Source: Caldicellulosiruptor danielii (GTDB taxonomy: Bacteria; Bacillota; Thermoanaerobacteria; Caldicellulosiruptorales; Caldicellulosiruptoraceae). From it: 64,000 nt of DNA. The DNA lies in NCBI RefSeq assembly GCF_034343125.1, contig NZ_CP139957.1, positions 395,001 through 459,000 on the forward strand, written 5' to 3'. Below are positions 1-10,548 of the stretch, piece by piece. The notes below the pieces were generated by a model. That model was not told the DNA's origin, searched no databases, and was given only the letters and a program-made list of their open reading frames with translations. The number at the start of each line of letters is the position of its first letter. Within the stretch, counting starts at the first letter, position 1. The translations under genes and the position numbers were made by a program.

Positions 1-2327
<2,327 letters not shown>

Positions 2328-2389
2328 AGATAAGCTTTCCTCCTATTCACTTGCGAGGCTGCTAAAGAAAAATGAATATAGGTAACAAA

Positions 2390-2505
<116 letters not shown>

Positions 2506-2520
2506 TTTTTTATTTTTTAT

Positions 2521-3026
2521 TCACAAATGTTAAATGTTTGACAATGTCTATGATAAGATAAATTTAGTTTTTAAAAGGGCAGGCACTACAAATGTCAAAG
2601 AGGTTTTTGAAAAAACTGTGTTTATATGTGTTCAGTCTAATCCTTAACTTTTTGTGTATTTCAAAAAGCAAAATTCTCACTTGGTACTGGCACCTTTTCA
2701 AGAATCTCATTTATTACATCTGACGACTTTGCATTTTTGATTATATATATTTTTTAATGTGAATTCTGCAGTCAAATAAATTTGCGGCAAATTCTTTTTA
2801 AATGATTTAGACAAAAGAAATAGAACAGATTATTTTATTATTCTAAACTTTTTTGAATGAGATTGAAACAACCAAGTTTTAACTTTAATAACATTTCAAA
2901 CCTTCACATCGCTCTATATATAATCTTCATGGAATCAATTATTTCTAAAAACTTTCAACTATAATGTCTCTCGTTACAGTTCAAGCAGTTCTTTTTAGGA
3001 AAAACGAAAATAAACGAAAACGATAT
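2521..3026. other. Intergenic region, no intact gene
   Basis: About 500 bases of A+T-rich DNA separate the rRNA operon from the sugar locus. Only short open stretches occur. One of about 30 codons on the minus strand (roughly 2650-2750) has gene-like codon use and could be the tail of a lost gene, but it has no start or recognisable homology. Several CGAAAA/ACGAAAA motifs appear at the right edge (3005-3022), next to the promoter described separately. Confidence 0.6.
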
Positions 3027-3055
3027 TGAAAACAATTCGAAAACTATTTATAATA
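3027..3055 (+). promoter_or_regulatory. Promoter of the pgmB-GH65 operon, with overlapping CGAAAAC-type boxes
   Basis: TTGAAA (3027-3032) and TATAAT (3050-3055) are separated by exactly 17 bases, a good vegetative promoter. The -35 box is the start of TTGAAAACAATTCGAA (3027-3042), which matches 12 of 16 positions of the operator-like box at 6232. Two more ACGAAAA motifs lie just upstream. This suggests control by the LacI-type regulator encoded at 9454, an inference from motif similarity only. Confidence 0.7.
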
Positions 3056-3093
3056 GTCTTATAAAACAATATCAGCAAAGGGGTTTGCTTTTC

Positions 3094-3765
3094 ATGGGAA
3101 AAGTCAAGGCAGCCATTTTTGACATGGATGGAGTTTTGACAGACACTGTAAAGTTACATTTCAAAGCATGGAAGAAGATGTTTGAAAACCACGGATATAA
3201 ATTTGAATATGAAGATTATAAATGGAAGGTTGATGGAAAGCCAAGGATAGATGGGATAAGAAGTATTGCATATGATGTGCCTGAAGACAAGTTAATAGAA
3301 ATGGCAGAGGAAAAACAAAAGATTTTTTTGGAATTTGTTGAACAAGAAAATTTAGAAGCTTTTGAAGATAGCATATGGTTTTTAAATCATTTGAAGCAAA
3401 ATAATATAAGACTTGCTATTGCTTCTTCAAGCAAAAACACTACCAAAATTTTGACTAAGATAGGAATATATAACATGTTTGATATAGTTGTAACAGGGTA
3501 TGATTTCAAAAAAGGAAAACCTGACCCTGAAATATTTCTTACTGCTGCACAAAGGTTAAATGTAAATCCAAAAGAATGTGCCGTGTTTGAAGATGCCATA
3601 GATGGTGTCAAGGCAGGAATTCGTGCCGGGATGCTTACAATTGGTGTCTGTAGGGATGGTCAATTTGATAGGCTAAAAGAAGCTCATTATGTGGTTGATA
3701 GATTAGATAAGATAAGTTTAGAACTTCTTGAGAATCTTCATGAAAAACTTTTCAAAATAATTTAG
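3094..3765 (+). CDS. pgmB: Beta-phosphoglucomutase (HAD family)
   Basis: The enzyme interconverts beta-glucose 1-phosphate and glucose 6-phosphate in the cytoplasm, feeding the product of inverting disaccharide phosphorylases into glycolysis. The N-terminal FDMDGVLTDT holds the paired aspartates (nucleophile and acid/base) of HAD phosphomutases. IASSSKN is motif II and KGKPDPEIF motif III, and the FEDAIDGVKAG segment carries the magnesium-binding acidic pair. About 223 residues is the normal size. An upstream TTG at 3085 is in frame, but AAAGGGG (3077-3083) sits only one base before it and 10 bases before the ATG at 3094, so the ATG is chosen. The GH65 gene follows 13 bases later with its own GGAGG, indicating one operon. 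Confidence 0.95.
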   Translation: MGKVKAAIFDMDGVLTDTVKLHFKAWKKMFENHGYKFEYEDYKWKVDGKPRIDGIRSIAYDVPEDKLIEMAEEKQKIFLEFVEQENLEAFEDSIWFLNHLKQNNIRLAIASSSKNTTKILTKIGIYNMFDIVVTGYDFKKGKPDPEIFLTAAQRLNVNPKECAVFEDAIDGVKAGIRAGMLTIGVCRDGQFDRLKEAHYVVDRLDKISLELLENLHEKLFKII

Positions 3766-3778
3766 GAGGTTTTCGGCA

Positions 3779-6046
3779 ATGAAGCTTTCGAAAAAAAACT
3801 GGCTGATTGAACAGGAAAGTTTTGGAGTTTCACATAAACATGAAACCTGTTTTACTCTTACGAATGGCTATATTGGAATAAGGGGAATCAATGAAGAGGT
3901 TTTTTATGATGAAATACCAGGAACTTTTATAGCAGGTGTATTTGACAAGGACACAGCTCAGGTTACAGAGCTTGTAAATTTGCCAAATCCAATAGGTCTT
4001 AGGATATATATAAATAGAGAATATCTGAATCCTTTGAAATGTGAAGTTCTTGAGTTTAAAAGAGTTTTAGACTTAAAACAGGGACTCCTTTTCAGAAAAT
4101 TGAGACTAAAAGACAGAAAGGGTAGAATTACAACAATAGAAGGATTTCGGTTTGTCAGTATGAAAAATAAAAATCTCATTTTTCAAAAGTACAATGTGGT
4201 TTGCGAAAACTACTCAGCAGTCTTAAATGTTGAAAGTTTTATTGATGCGAACATCATGAACTCCAAAGATATCCCAAACGATAGAGTAAAACATTATGAA
4301 GTAGAAGATAAAAAGGACTGCAAAAGTTGTATATTCCTTGGCATTACGACAAAAGATAAAAGATACAAAGTGGGAATAGCAAGTTCTACAGAGGTTTTAT
4401 TAGATGGTCAGAAATGTTATTTTAATAGATTTGTAAAAGATTTAGGAAGTATTATTACTGAAAACATTGAGGTTGAAGCAAAAGAGGGAAAAAGTTATGA
4501 GATTGTAAAGCTGAGTGTATTGGTGTCCTCGAGAGAAAACGTTGGGGATATTTTTAAAAGTTCTACAAGCAAGCTTGAAAAAGCAAAAGAATTAGGTGTT
4601 GAGAGGCTGCTTTCTGAGCATATAGAAGAGTATAACAAGCTCTGGGATGTTGTTAAGATTGAGATAATTGGAGATGAGATTGCAGATAGAAGTCTTAAAT
4701 TCAACGTTTTCCATCTAATAAGTATGGCAAATCCAGAAGATGAACATGTAAGCCTCGGCGCAAAAGGCCTTCACGGAGAAGGTTACAAGGGACATGTCTT
4801 TTGGGACACAGAGATATTTATGCTCCCGTTTTACATTTACACAAATCCGAAAGCTGCAAGGTCAATGCTGATGTACAGGTACAATCTTTTAGACGCTGCA
4901 AGAGAGAACGCAAGGAAAAATGGATACAAAGGTGCGCAGTTTCCCTGGGAATCTGCAGACACCGGACAAGAGGAGACGCCAAAGTGGGGGTACGATTATC
5001 TTGGAAAACCTGTTCGAATATGGACAGGGGATATAGAATATCATATTTCAGCAGACATAGCCTTTGCAGTTTTAGAGTATGTGCGTGCAACAGATGACAT
5101 AGATTTTCTTTTAAACTATGGTGCGGAAATTGTGATTGAAACAGCAAGGTTTTGGGCTTCTATTTGTAAATACAATGAAGAAAAGGATAGATATGAAATA
5201 AATGATGTGATAGGTCCGGATGAATTCCATGAACATTGCAACAACAATGCCTATACTAATTATCTTGCAAAGTGGAACTTGAAAAAGGCCTATGAAGTAT
5301 TGAAATGCTTAGAAGAAAATTATCCAAATCATTTTGAAAGGTTAATAGAAAAAATAAACTTATCAAAAGATGAACCTTTGAACTGGCTAAAAGTTGCATC
5401 GAAGATTTATATTCCATACCATTCTGAAACAAAGTTGATTGAACAGTTTGAGGGATATTTTAATCTTAAAGATTTTGTTATTAAAGAATACGACAGCAAC
5501 AATATGCCAGTCTGGCCGGAAGGTGTTGAACTTGACAGACTAAATGATTATCAGCTCATTAAACAGGCAGACGTTGTGATGCTTTTGTATTTGCTTGGCG
5601 ACCAGTTTGATGAAGAGGTTATGAAAATAAACTATGATTACTATGAAAAAAGGACAATGCACAAATCGTCATTGAGCCCGAGCATCTATGCTTTGATGGG
5701 AGTAAGAGCGGGTGAGACAAAAAGAGCATATATAAACTTTATGCGTACCGCCTTGACAGACCTTGAAGACAATCAGGGCAACACTGCCTTAGGAATCCAC
5801 GCTGCATCTCTGGGTGGCACATGGCAAGCTTTGATATTTGGTTTTGGAGGTTTAAAAGTTGAAAAAGATGATATTCTGTCTGTCAATCCATGGCTTCCTG
5901 AAAAATGGGAAGCTTTGAAATTTAGTATCTGGTGGAAAGGAAACTTGCTGGATTTTGTCATAACCAAAGAAAATATTGAAATCAGAAAAAGAGTAGACAA
6001 AAGCAGAGTAAAACTCAAGATAAAAGATAAAGATTTGGTCTTATAG
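3779..6046 (+). CDS. GH65 disaccharide phosphorylase (kojibiose/trehalose/maltose type)
   Basis: The 755-residue protein is a glycoside hydrolase family 65 phosphorylase: phosphate attacks an alpha-linked glucobiose with inversion, giving beta-glucose 1-phosphate and glucose. The order is typical: an N-terminal beta-sandwich, an (alpha/alpha)6 barrel from about residue 310, and a small C-terminal beta domain. Family signatures include FWDTEIFMLPF and IGPDEFHEHCNNNAY, in which Glu482 is the expected general acid, followed by SSLSPSIYA and GIHAASLGGTWQ. A ribosome site GGAGG precedes the ATG. Coupling to pgmB and a sugar ABC importer fits catabolism of an imported disaccharide. To my knowledge kojibiose and trehalose phosphorylases of this family are known from Caldicellulosiruptor. 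Which linkage this copy uses cannot be told from sequence alone. Confidence 0.92.
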   Translation: MKLSKKNWLIEQESFGVSHKHETCFTLTNGYIGIRGINEEVFYDEIPGTFIAGVFDKDTAQVTELVNLPNPIGLRIYINREYLNPLKCEVLEFKRVLDLKQGLLFRKLRLKDRKGRITTIEGFRFVSMKNKNLIFQKYNVVCENYSAVLNVESFIDANIMNSKDIPNDRVKHYEVEDKKDCKSCIFLGITTKDKRYKVGIASSTEVLLDGQKCYFNRFVKDLGSIITENIEVEAKEGKSYEIVKLSVLVSSRENVGDIFKSSTSKLEKAKELGVERLLSEHIEEYNKLWDVVKIEIIGDEIADRSLKFNVFHLISMANPEDEHVSLGAKGLHGEGYKGHVFWDTEIFMLPFYIYTNPKAARSMLMYRYNLLDAARENARKNGYKGAQFPWESADTGQEETPKWGYDYLGKPVRIWTGDIEYHISADIAFAVLEYVRATDDIDFLLNYGAEIVIETARFWASICKYNEEKDRYEINDVIGPDEFHEHCNNNAYTNYLAKWNLKKAYEVLKCLEENYPNHFERLIEKINLSKDEPLNWLKVASKIYIPYHSETKLIEQFEGYFNLKDFVIKEYDSNNMPVWPEGVELDRLNDYQLIKQADVVMLLYLLGDQFDEEVMKINYDYYEKRTMHKSSLSPSIYALMGVRAGETKRAYINFMRTALTDLEDNQGNTALGIHAASLGGTWQALIFGFGGLKVEKDDILSVNPWLPEKWEALKFSIWWKGNLLDFVITKENIEIRKRVDKSRVKLKIKDKDLVL

Positions 6047-6059
6047 TCTTTTGACTTAG

Positions 6060-6091
6060 AACTCCCTGTGGGAAAATTTTCACAGGGAGTT
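6060..6091 (+). terminator. Rho-independent terminator after the GH65 gene
   Basis: AACTCCCTGTG (6060-6070) and CACAGGGAGTT (6081-6091) form a perfect 11-bp stem around a 10-base loop, followed by TTAATTT. It closes the pgmB-GH65 transcription unit 14 bases after the stop codon. Confidence 0.85.
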
Positions 6092-6099
6092 TAATTTCA

Positions 6100-6112
6100 C
6101 GAAAAGATTTCG
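6100..6112. promoter_or_regulatory. Candidate operator, perfect CGAAA-N3-TTTCG palindrome
   Basis: CGAAAAGATTTCG is a perfect inverted repeat (CGAAA, 3-base spacer, TTTCG). It lies about 85 bases upstream of the -35 box of the sugar-binding-protein promoter. A similar box overlaps the start site (6232-6247). A distal plus a proximal box would allow looping, as in other LacI-family systems. This is inference. Confidence 0.45.
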
Positions 6113-6195
6113 AAAAAAGTTTGAAAGCTCGGACTATATGAAACAGCATTGCTTATGCTTAATAAACAAAATTCGAAAATCAAATAAAAAACCTA

Positions 6196-6224
6196 TAGAC
6201 AAAATTACTAACTTGTTGTATAAT
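6196..6224 (+). promoter_or_regulatory. Promoter of the ABC sugar-importer operon
   Basis: TAGACA (6196-6201), a 17-base spacer and TATAAT (6219-6224). Transcription should begin near 6231, inside the operator-like box that follows, so a bound repressor would block initiation. Confidence 0.75.
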
Positions 6225-6231
6225 AAAATCA

Positions 6232-6247
6232 TCGAAAACATTTCCGA
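6232..6247. promoter_or_regulatory. Candidate LacI-type operator at the transcription start
   Basis: TCGAAAACATTTCCGA is an imperfect 16-base palindrome (TCGAAA / TTCCGA) placed directly after the -10 box. It resembles boxes at 3027-3042, 6100-6112, 9424-9435 and 13002-13016, all in the promoter regions of this sugar locus. The likely binder is the regulator encoded at 9454. Confidence 0.55.
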
Positions 6248-6277
6248 AATATTTAATTCAAAAAGGAGGTTTGTTTT

Positions 6278-7504
6278 ATGAAAAAATTTCTAACAATTTT
6301 ATTAACGTTAATTTTCCTACTTTCCTTGGTTGCAGGAATGGGTGCTGCGCAAAAAGGTGTTTTTGCCACTTCCACGATAACTTTAAAGCTTGGTGCGTGG
6401 GCATCTTCCCCTGCTGAGAAGAAGATTGTCCAAAACCAAATTGCAGCGTTCAAAAAGCTATATCCAAATGTTGATATTAAATTAGTGGAGATTGTCGGTG
6501 ACTATAACCAAAAAATGCAGCTGCTTATGGCATCAAAAACAGAGCCTGATATCTTTTACATGGATTCGATGCCAGCATGGCAGTATATTGCAAAAGGAGT
6601 CTTAGAACCGCTTGATTATTGGATGAAAAAATACAATGTAAAGACAATTGGATATGAATCATCACTTTTGCAGCCATTTATCTACAAGGGTAAAGTATAT
6701 GGTCTTCCAAAAGACTACAATACATTGGTTTTGTTCTACAACAAAGAGATGTTCAAACAAGCAGGTTTAACTCGTCCACCAAGAACATGGCAGGAGCTAA
6801 AAGATTATGCTAAGAAACTTACGACAGGCAAGGTTGTAGGTCTTACAATGAATCTTGAGCTTGCAAGAATTCAGCCTTTTGTATATCAAAACGGTGGTAA
6901 AGTATTTGATGGCACAAAACCAGTTTTCACAGATCCGAAGGCGTTAGAAGGTTTAAAATTCGCACTTGACCTCTTTAAGGAAGGAATTTGTAAAACTCCA
7001 AAGGATTTAGGTGCTGGCTGGGTAGGAGATGCATTTGCAGACAAGAAAGCTGCTATGACAATTGAAGGTGGCTGGATGATTCCATTTTTGAACGAAAGAA
7101 AGATTCCAAAAGACTCATATGGTATTGCAGAACTTCCTGCAGGGCCAGCTGGCAAGTCAACAATGGCATTCACTGTTGCGTATGTGATGAGCAAAAATTC
7201 AAAGCACAAGCCAGAGGCGTTCAAGCTTATAAGATTTTTGACTGGTGAAGGTGGACAGAAGTTTGTTGTTGAAGCAGGTTTGGCACTTCCTTCATTAAAG
7301 AGCGCAGGTGTAAACTTTGCTAAAACTTATCCAGAAAGAAAAGCGCTTGTTGATGGTGCAAAGTATGCACAAGTTTACTTCTATGGTCTGGATGGTACAA
7401 AAGTAGTAGATGTATTCAATAAAGCATTTGAAGATTATATAATTGGCAAAAAGTATGACCTTAAGAAGAACATTGAGGAAAGAGTAAAGCAAATCATGAA
7501 GTAA
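6278..7504 (+). CDS. ABC transporter extracellular sugar-binding protein (family 1)
   Basis: This 408-residue protein captures the sugar outside the membrane for the two permeases encoded next. Residues 1-28 form a signal peptide: KKFL, then a long hydrophobic stretch ending near AGMGAAQ. The rest has the layout of MalE/UgpB-type binding proteins: the SPAEKKIVQNQIAAFKKLYP opening helix, DIFYMDSMPAWQY, GLPKDYNTLVLFYNKEMF, and IEGGWMIPF in the hinge region. No lipobox cysteine is visible, which is unusual for a Gram-positive binding protein, so anchoring to the cell is unclear. GGAGG lies 7 bases before the ATG. No ATPase gene lies nearby, so a shared MsmK-type ATPase encoded elsewhere is expected. 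Confidence 0.93.
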   Translation: MKKFLTILLTLIFLLSLVAGMGAAQKGVFATSTITLKLGAWASSPAEKKIVQNQIAAFKKLYPNVDIKLVEIVGDYNQKMQLLMASKTEPDIFYMDSMPAWQYIAKGVLEPLDYWMKKYNVKTIGYESSLLQPFIYKGKVYGLPKDYNTLVLFYNKEMFKQAGLTRPPRTWQELKDYAKKLTTGKVVGLTMNLELARIQPFVYQNGGKVFDGTKPVFTDPKALEGLKFALDLFKEGICKTPKDLGAGWVGDAFADKKAAMTIEGGWMIPFLNERKIPKDSYGIAELPAGPAGKSTMAFTVAYVMSKNSKHKPEAFKLIRFLTGEGGQKFVVEAGLALPSLKSAGVNFAKTYPERKALVDGAKYAQVYFYGLDGTKVVDVFNKAFEDYIIGKKYDLKKNIEERVKQIMK

Positions 7505-7528
7505 AATAGAAAATACTACCGGGAAAAT

Positions 7529-7560
7529 AATCAAGGCAGGTAAAAAAGCCTGCCTTGATT
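7529..7560 (+). terminator. Hairpin between binding-protein and permease genes (attenuator or RNA-stabilising)
   Basis: AATCAAGGCAGG (7529-7540) and CCTGCCTTGATT (7549-7560) form a perfect 12-bp stem with an 8-base loop. No proper U-run follows (TATAAG), so it is probably a leaky terminator or a 3'-end stabiliser. Such a structure would make the binding protein more abundant than the membrane subunits. Confidence 0.7.
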
Positions 7561-7603
7561 TATAAGAATATAACTGTAAGTTATAGGAGGATGTGAATAA
7601 AAA

Positions 7604-8491
7604 ATGAGAAATAGAACAAAAGCTCAAGAATACTTGACAGCTTTTGTCATGCTACTTCCTTATATACTGTCTTTTTGTGTATTTTTTGCTTACCCTCTTG
7701 TAAAGGCTTTTATAATAAGTTTCCAAAACTTTTCATTCTTAGGAGATGCTCCACCTAATTTTGTAGGCCTTGCCAACTATAAAGAGGCCCTGACAAACAA
7801 GATGTTTTTAGATTCTATTCTTAACACACTTTATTATTCAGTTTTAGTTGTTCCTACTCAGCTTATTATCGCTCTCATTTTAGCTGTAGTAGTAAATGAC
7901 AAAGTAAAATTCAAGGAGTTTTTCAGGACAACTTATTATCTTCCCACTGTTACATCACCTGTAGCAGTATCGATTATATTTCTGTTTTTGTACAAAACAG
8001 ATGGGCTTGTGAATCAAATTTTAAGTCATATTGGGATTACTCCCCGAAACTGGTTCAATGAACCTTCTTTTGTGATGCCGGCAATTGTCACTGTTGCTGT
8101 TTGGGGGTCTGTAGGATTTTATATGGTTACATTTTTGTCTGGACTATCAACAATTCCAGACCAGCTTTATGAGGCAGCAGAGGTTGAAGGTGCAGGTGAA
8201 TTTATTAAGCTTGTTAAAATCACAGTACCTCTTTTAAAACCGATGATATTTTTTAACACAGTTGTATCTTTTATTAGTACTCTTCAGATGTTTGATTTGT
8301 CATACATTATAGGCGGTTCTGATGGTGGACCTATGGGAAAAGCAATGACAATGGTTGTGATGATATACAGAACGGCTTTTAAAGAGTTCAACATGGGTGT
8401 TGCTTCAGCTATGGCGTTTGTTGTTTTTGGGATTATCTTTCTATTAACATTAATTCAGCGGAAGTTATTTGGCGAGGAAATGTCGTATTAA
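7604..8491 (+). CDS. ABC sugar transporter permease, MalF/UgpA type
   Basis: This 295-residue inner-membrane protein has about six hydrophobic segments, the first at residues 15-38. The EAA loop that contacts the ATPase reads YEAAEVEGAGEFIKLVKI, which is typical of carbohydrate uptake family 1 permeases. GGAGG precedes the ATG. The stop at 8491 is followed closely by the second permease. The pair forms the membrane channel for the sugar bound by the protein at 6278. Confidence 0.94.
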   Translation: MRNRTKAQEYLTAFVMLLPYILSFCVFFAYPLVKAFIISFQNFSFLGDAPPNFVGLANYKEALTNKMFLDSILNTLYYSVLVVPTQLIIALILAVVVNDKVKFKEFFRTTYYLPTVTSPVAVSIIFLFLYKTDGLVNQILSHIGITPRNWFNEPSFVMPAIVTVAVWGSVGFYMVTFLSGLSTIPDQLYEAAEVEGAGEFIKLVKITVPLLKPMIFFNTVVSFISTLQMFDLSYIIGGSDGGPMGKAMTMVVMIYRTAFKEFNMGVASAMAFVVFGIIFLLTLIQRKLFGEEMSY

Positions 8492-8534
8492 GTAAATGAT
8501 TTTTTGGATTATCAAAAAAGGAGATGAGAAAAAG

Positions 8535-9368
8535 GTGCAGAAGAAGGAAAATACTTATGGGATTGGAGTCAAAATAGTGCTATATACAATCTGCATTTTA
8601 TGGGCGCTGATAACCTTGGTACCATACCTTATTGCCGTTATAACTTCTTTAAAACCTGTAGAAGATGTAACAAAATTCTCGGTTGACTTTGGAAAGCTTA
8701 GCTTCAGTAGCTATAAATACATCACAACAGAATTTCCATTTATGAGATGGCTTTTTAACAGCTTTGTGGTTGCAGTGGCTGTGACAGTTGGTAATCTGCT
8801 TTTCAATTCCATGGCAGCCTATGCTCTTGCAAGGCTAAACTTCCCATTTAAGAAGGTTGTTTTTTACATTATCATAGGCACTATGATGATACCTGGGCAG
8901 GTACTCTTGATTCCTATTTACCTTATTCTAAACAAACTTGGCTGGATTGATTCATACAAGGGACTAATCATTCCATGGCTTGTGAGTGCATTCTATATAT
9001 TTTTCATGCGCCAGTACTTTTTGACAATCCCTAAGGATTTAGAAGAAGCTGCATTGATTGATGGACTGTCACGGTTTGGAATATTCTTTAAAATATTTTT
9101 ACCGCTATCATTGCCAGCTTTGGCCACTCAAGCTATATTCATATTTGTAGGCAACTGGAACAGCTTCATGTGGCCAAGCATCATAGCTTCATCTGAAGAG
9201 CTGTATACTCTGCCGGTAGGCCTTAACTCGTTTTACGGTCAGTATTATCAGTTTTGGAACCAGGTTTTAGCAGGAGCAATCCTTCTTTCTTTGCCCACTA
9301 TAATAGTTTTTGTAGCATTTCAGAAATATTTCGTCAGGGGAATAGTCACAACAGGACTTAAAGAGTAA
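8535..9368 (+). CDS. ABC sugar transporter permease, MalG/UgpE type
   Basis: This is the second channel subunit of the importer, about 277 residues with six predicted membrane segments. The EAA motif is EEAALIDGLSRFGIFFKIFL, and the C-terminus ends in the usual FVRGIVTTGLKE. An ATG at 8496 is in frame but has no ribosome site. The GTG at 8535 has GGAG (8520-8523) 11 bases upstream and gives the usual family length, so it is preferred. The residues added by the upstream ATG (IFWIIKKGDEKK) look unlike coding sequence. The sugar operon ends here, with no strong terminator seen before the next promoter. Confidence 0.92.
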   Translation: MQKKENTYGIGVKIVLYTICILWALITLVPYLIAVITSLKPVEDVTKFSVDFGKLSFSSYKYITTEFPFMRWLFNSFVVAVAVTVGNLLFNSMAAYALARLNFPFKKVVFYIIIGTMMIPGQVLLIPIYLILNKLGWIDSYKGLIIPWLVSAFYIFFMRQYFLTIPKDLEEAALIDGLSRFGIFFKIFLPLSLPALATQAIFIFVGNWNSFMWPSIIASSEELYTLPVGLNSFYGQYYQFWNQVLAGAILLSLPTIIVFVAFQKYFVRGIVTTGLKE

Positions 9369-9376
9369 TAAAAATG

Positions 9377-9406
9377 TTGAAACAGAAGGCAAAGAAAGTG
9401 TATAAT
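9377..9406 (+). promoter_or_regulatory. Promoter of the LacI-type regulator gene
   Basis: TTGAAA (9377-9382), an 18-base spacer and TATAAT (9401-9406). It gives the regulator its own transcription unit in addition to any readthrough from the importer operon. Confidence 0.7.
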
Positions 9407-9423
9407 TATTTTCAAGGTTTTAG

Positions 9424-9435
9424 TGAAACATTTCA
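9424..9435. promoter_or_regulatory. Candidate autoregulatory operator
   Basis: TGAAACATTTCA is a palindrome (TGAAA / TTTCA) between the -10 box and the ribosome site of the regulator gene. It resembles the core of the boxes at 6100 and 6232 with TG replacing CG. Binding here would repress the regulator's own gene. This rests on motif similarity only. A CcpA-like protein could also bind it. Confidence 0.4.
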
Positions 9436-9453
9436 AAAAACAGAGGGAGAAAC

Positions 9454-10479
9454 GTGAGAATGAGGAAAAACAAGAATGTAACCATAAAAGATATTGCAAA
9501 AGCTTTGGGACTGTCACCAAGCACAGTTTCAAGGGCACTAAACAATTACTCAGATATAAACCCGGAGACAAGAGACAAGGTTATAGAGATGGCAAAAAAA
9601 CTAAACTACACACCAAATATCTTTGCAAAAAGTCTTGTCACAAACAAGACAAAAAGAGTTGGATTGTTTATTGAAGACATGGAGAAGGAAGGTATATACG
9701 GTGTTTTTTATTATGAGATACTTATAAGTTTCAGGAAAGCTGCAATGGACAATGGTTATGAGGTTGTTTTGCTCTCAACATCTTCAGAGGAGCAAAAAAG
9801 AATTTCTTTTGATGCAGTTATGCAGGAAAAAGGGCTTGAAGGCGCATTTATCATGGGACTTAAGATGGATGATGAGTATCTGAACGAAATACAAAAAAGT
9901 ACCTATCCTGTGGTTTTGCTTGATATTCCAATAAGAAACTCAAATGTAGGTTATGTCACAACAAACAATTTAAAAGGTGCACAGCTTGCAACAGAACACT
10001 TGATTAACCTTGGACACAAGAAAATAGGGTTTTTGAATGGTCACAAAAAAGCATATGTCAGCCAAGAAAGATTGAACGGTTATATATTGGCACTTAGCAA
10101 AAACGGACTTCAGGTCGACAGTGAACTTATTTATGAAGGTGATTTTACAGAGGCAAGCGGGTTTAAAGCGGCAGACTATTTTGTCCAAAAAGGTGTCACA
10201 GCAGTGTTTGCTGCATCAGACATGATGGCAATCGGTCTTATAAAAAGATTAAAGGAACTTGGTGTGGATGTACCTAAAAAAGTTTCGGTTGTTGGATTTG
10301 ACGATATATCCTTGGCTCGCTATATCACTCCTACACTTACAACAATAAGACAGAACAAGAGTGAGATGGGCAAATCTGCATTTTACCTGCTTTTAAACCT
10401 TATTTCAAAGCAACCCATAAACCACATTATCTTAGAGCCAGAGCTTGTGAAAAGAGAATCAACTGCAAGGCTGCGCTAA
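9454..10479 (+). CDS. LacI/GalR-family transcriptional regulator
   Basis: This 341-residue repressor has the standard two parts. The N-terminal helix-turn-helix reads VTIKDIAKALGLSPSTVSRA, with the hinge helix near residues 50-60. The periplasmic-binding-protein-like sugar-sensing domain carries VGYVTTNNLKGAQLATEHL, GHKKIGFLNGH, AVFAASDMMAIGLIKRL and VSVVGFDDISLARYITPTLTT. The start may be the GTG at 9454 (GAGGGAG 4 bases upstream) or the ATG at 9460. Its place between the importer and the second GH65 gene, and the repeated CGAAA boxes at their promoters, make it the probable local sugar-responsive repressor. Confidence 0.95.
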   Translation: MRMRKNKNVTIKDIAKALGLSPSTVSRALNNYSDINPETRDKVIEMAKKLNYTPNIFAKSLVTNKTKRVGLFIEDMEKEGIYGVFYYEILISFRKAAMDNGYEVVLLSTSSEEQKRISFDAVMQEKGLEGAFIMGLKMDDEYLNEIQKSTYPVVLLDIPIRNSNVGYVTTNNLKGAQLATEHLINLGHKKIGFLNGHKKAYVSQERLNGYILALSKNGLQVDSELIYEGDFTEASGFKAADYFVQKGVTAVFAASDMMAIGLIKRLKELGVDVPKKVSVVGFDDISLARYITPTLTTIRQNKSEMGKSAFYLLLNLISKQPINHIILEPELVKRESTARLR

Positions 10480-10501
10480 ATCTCTTTGTAAGCTTTACAA
10501 A

Positions 10502-10542
10502 AAAGGCTGTGAGAAGAAAGCGCAAATCTTCTCACAGCCTTT
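10502..10542. terminator. Bidirectional terminator between convergent genes
   Basis: AAAGGCTGTGAGAAGA (10502-10517) and TCTTCTCACAGCCTTT (10527-10542) form a perfect 16-bp stem with a 9-base loop. It has A/T tracts on both sides, so it can stop the regulator gene on the plus strand and the GH65 gene on the minus strand. Confidence 0.88.
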
Positions 10543-10548
10543 AAAATT

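Noticed and set aside
2650-2750. Minus-strand stretch of about 30 codons with gene-like codon use
   Set aside because: No start codon, ribosome site or recognisable homologue. It may be the tail of a lost gene but cannot be supported as a feature.
4801-5147. Overlapping antisense and alternate-frame ORFs inside the GH65 gene
   Set aside because: They are shadows of a well-supported coding frame and have no ribosome sites or domain signatures.
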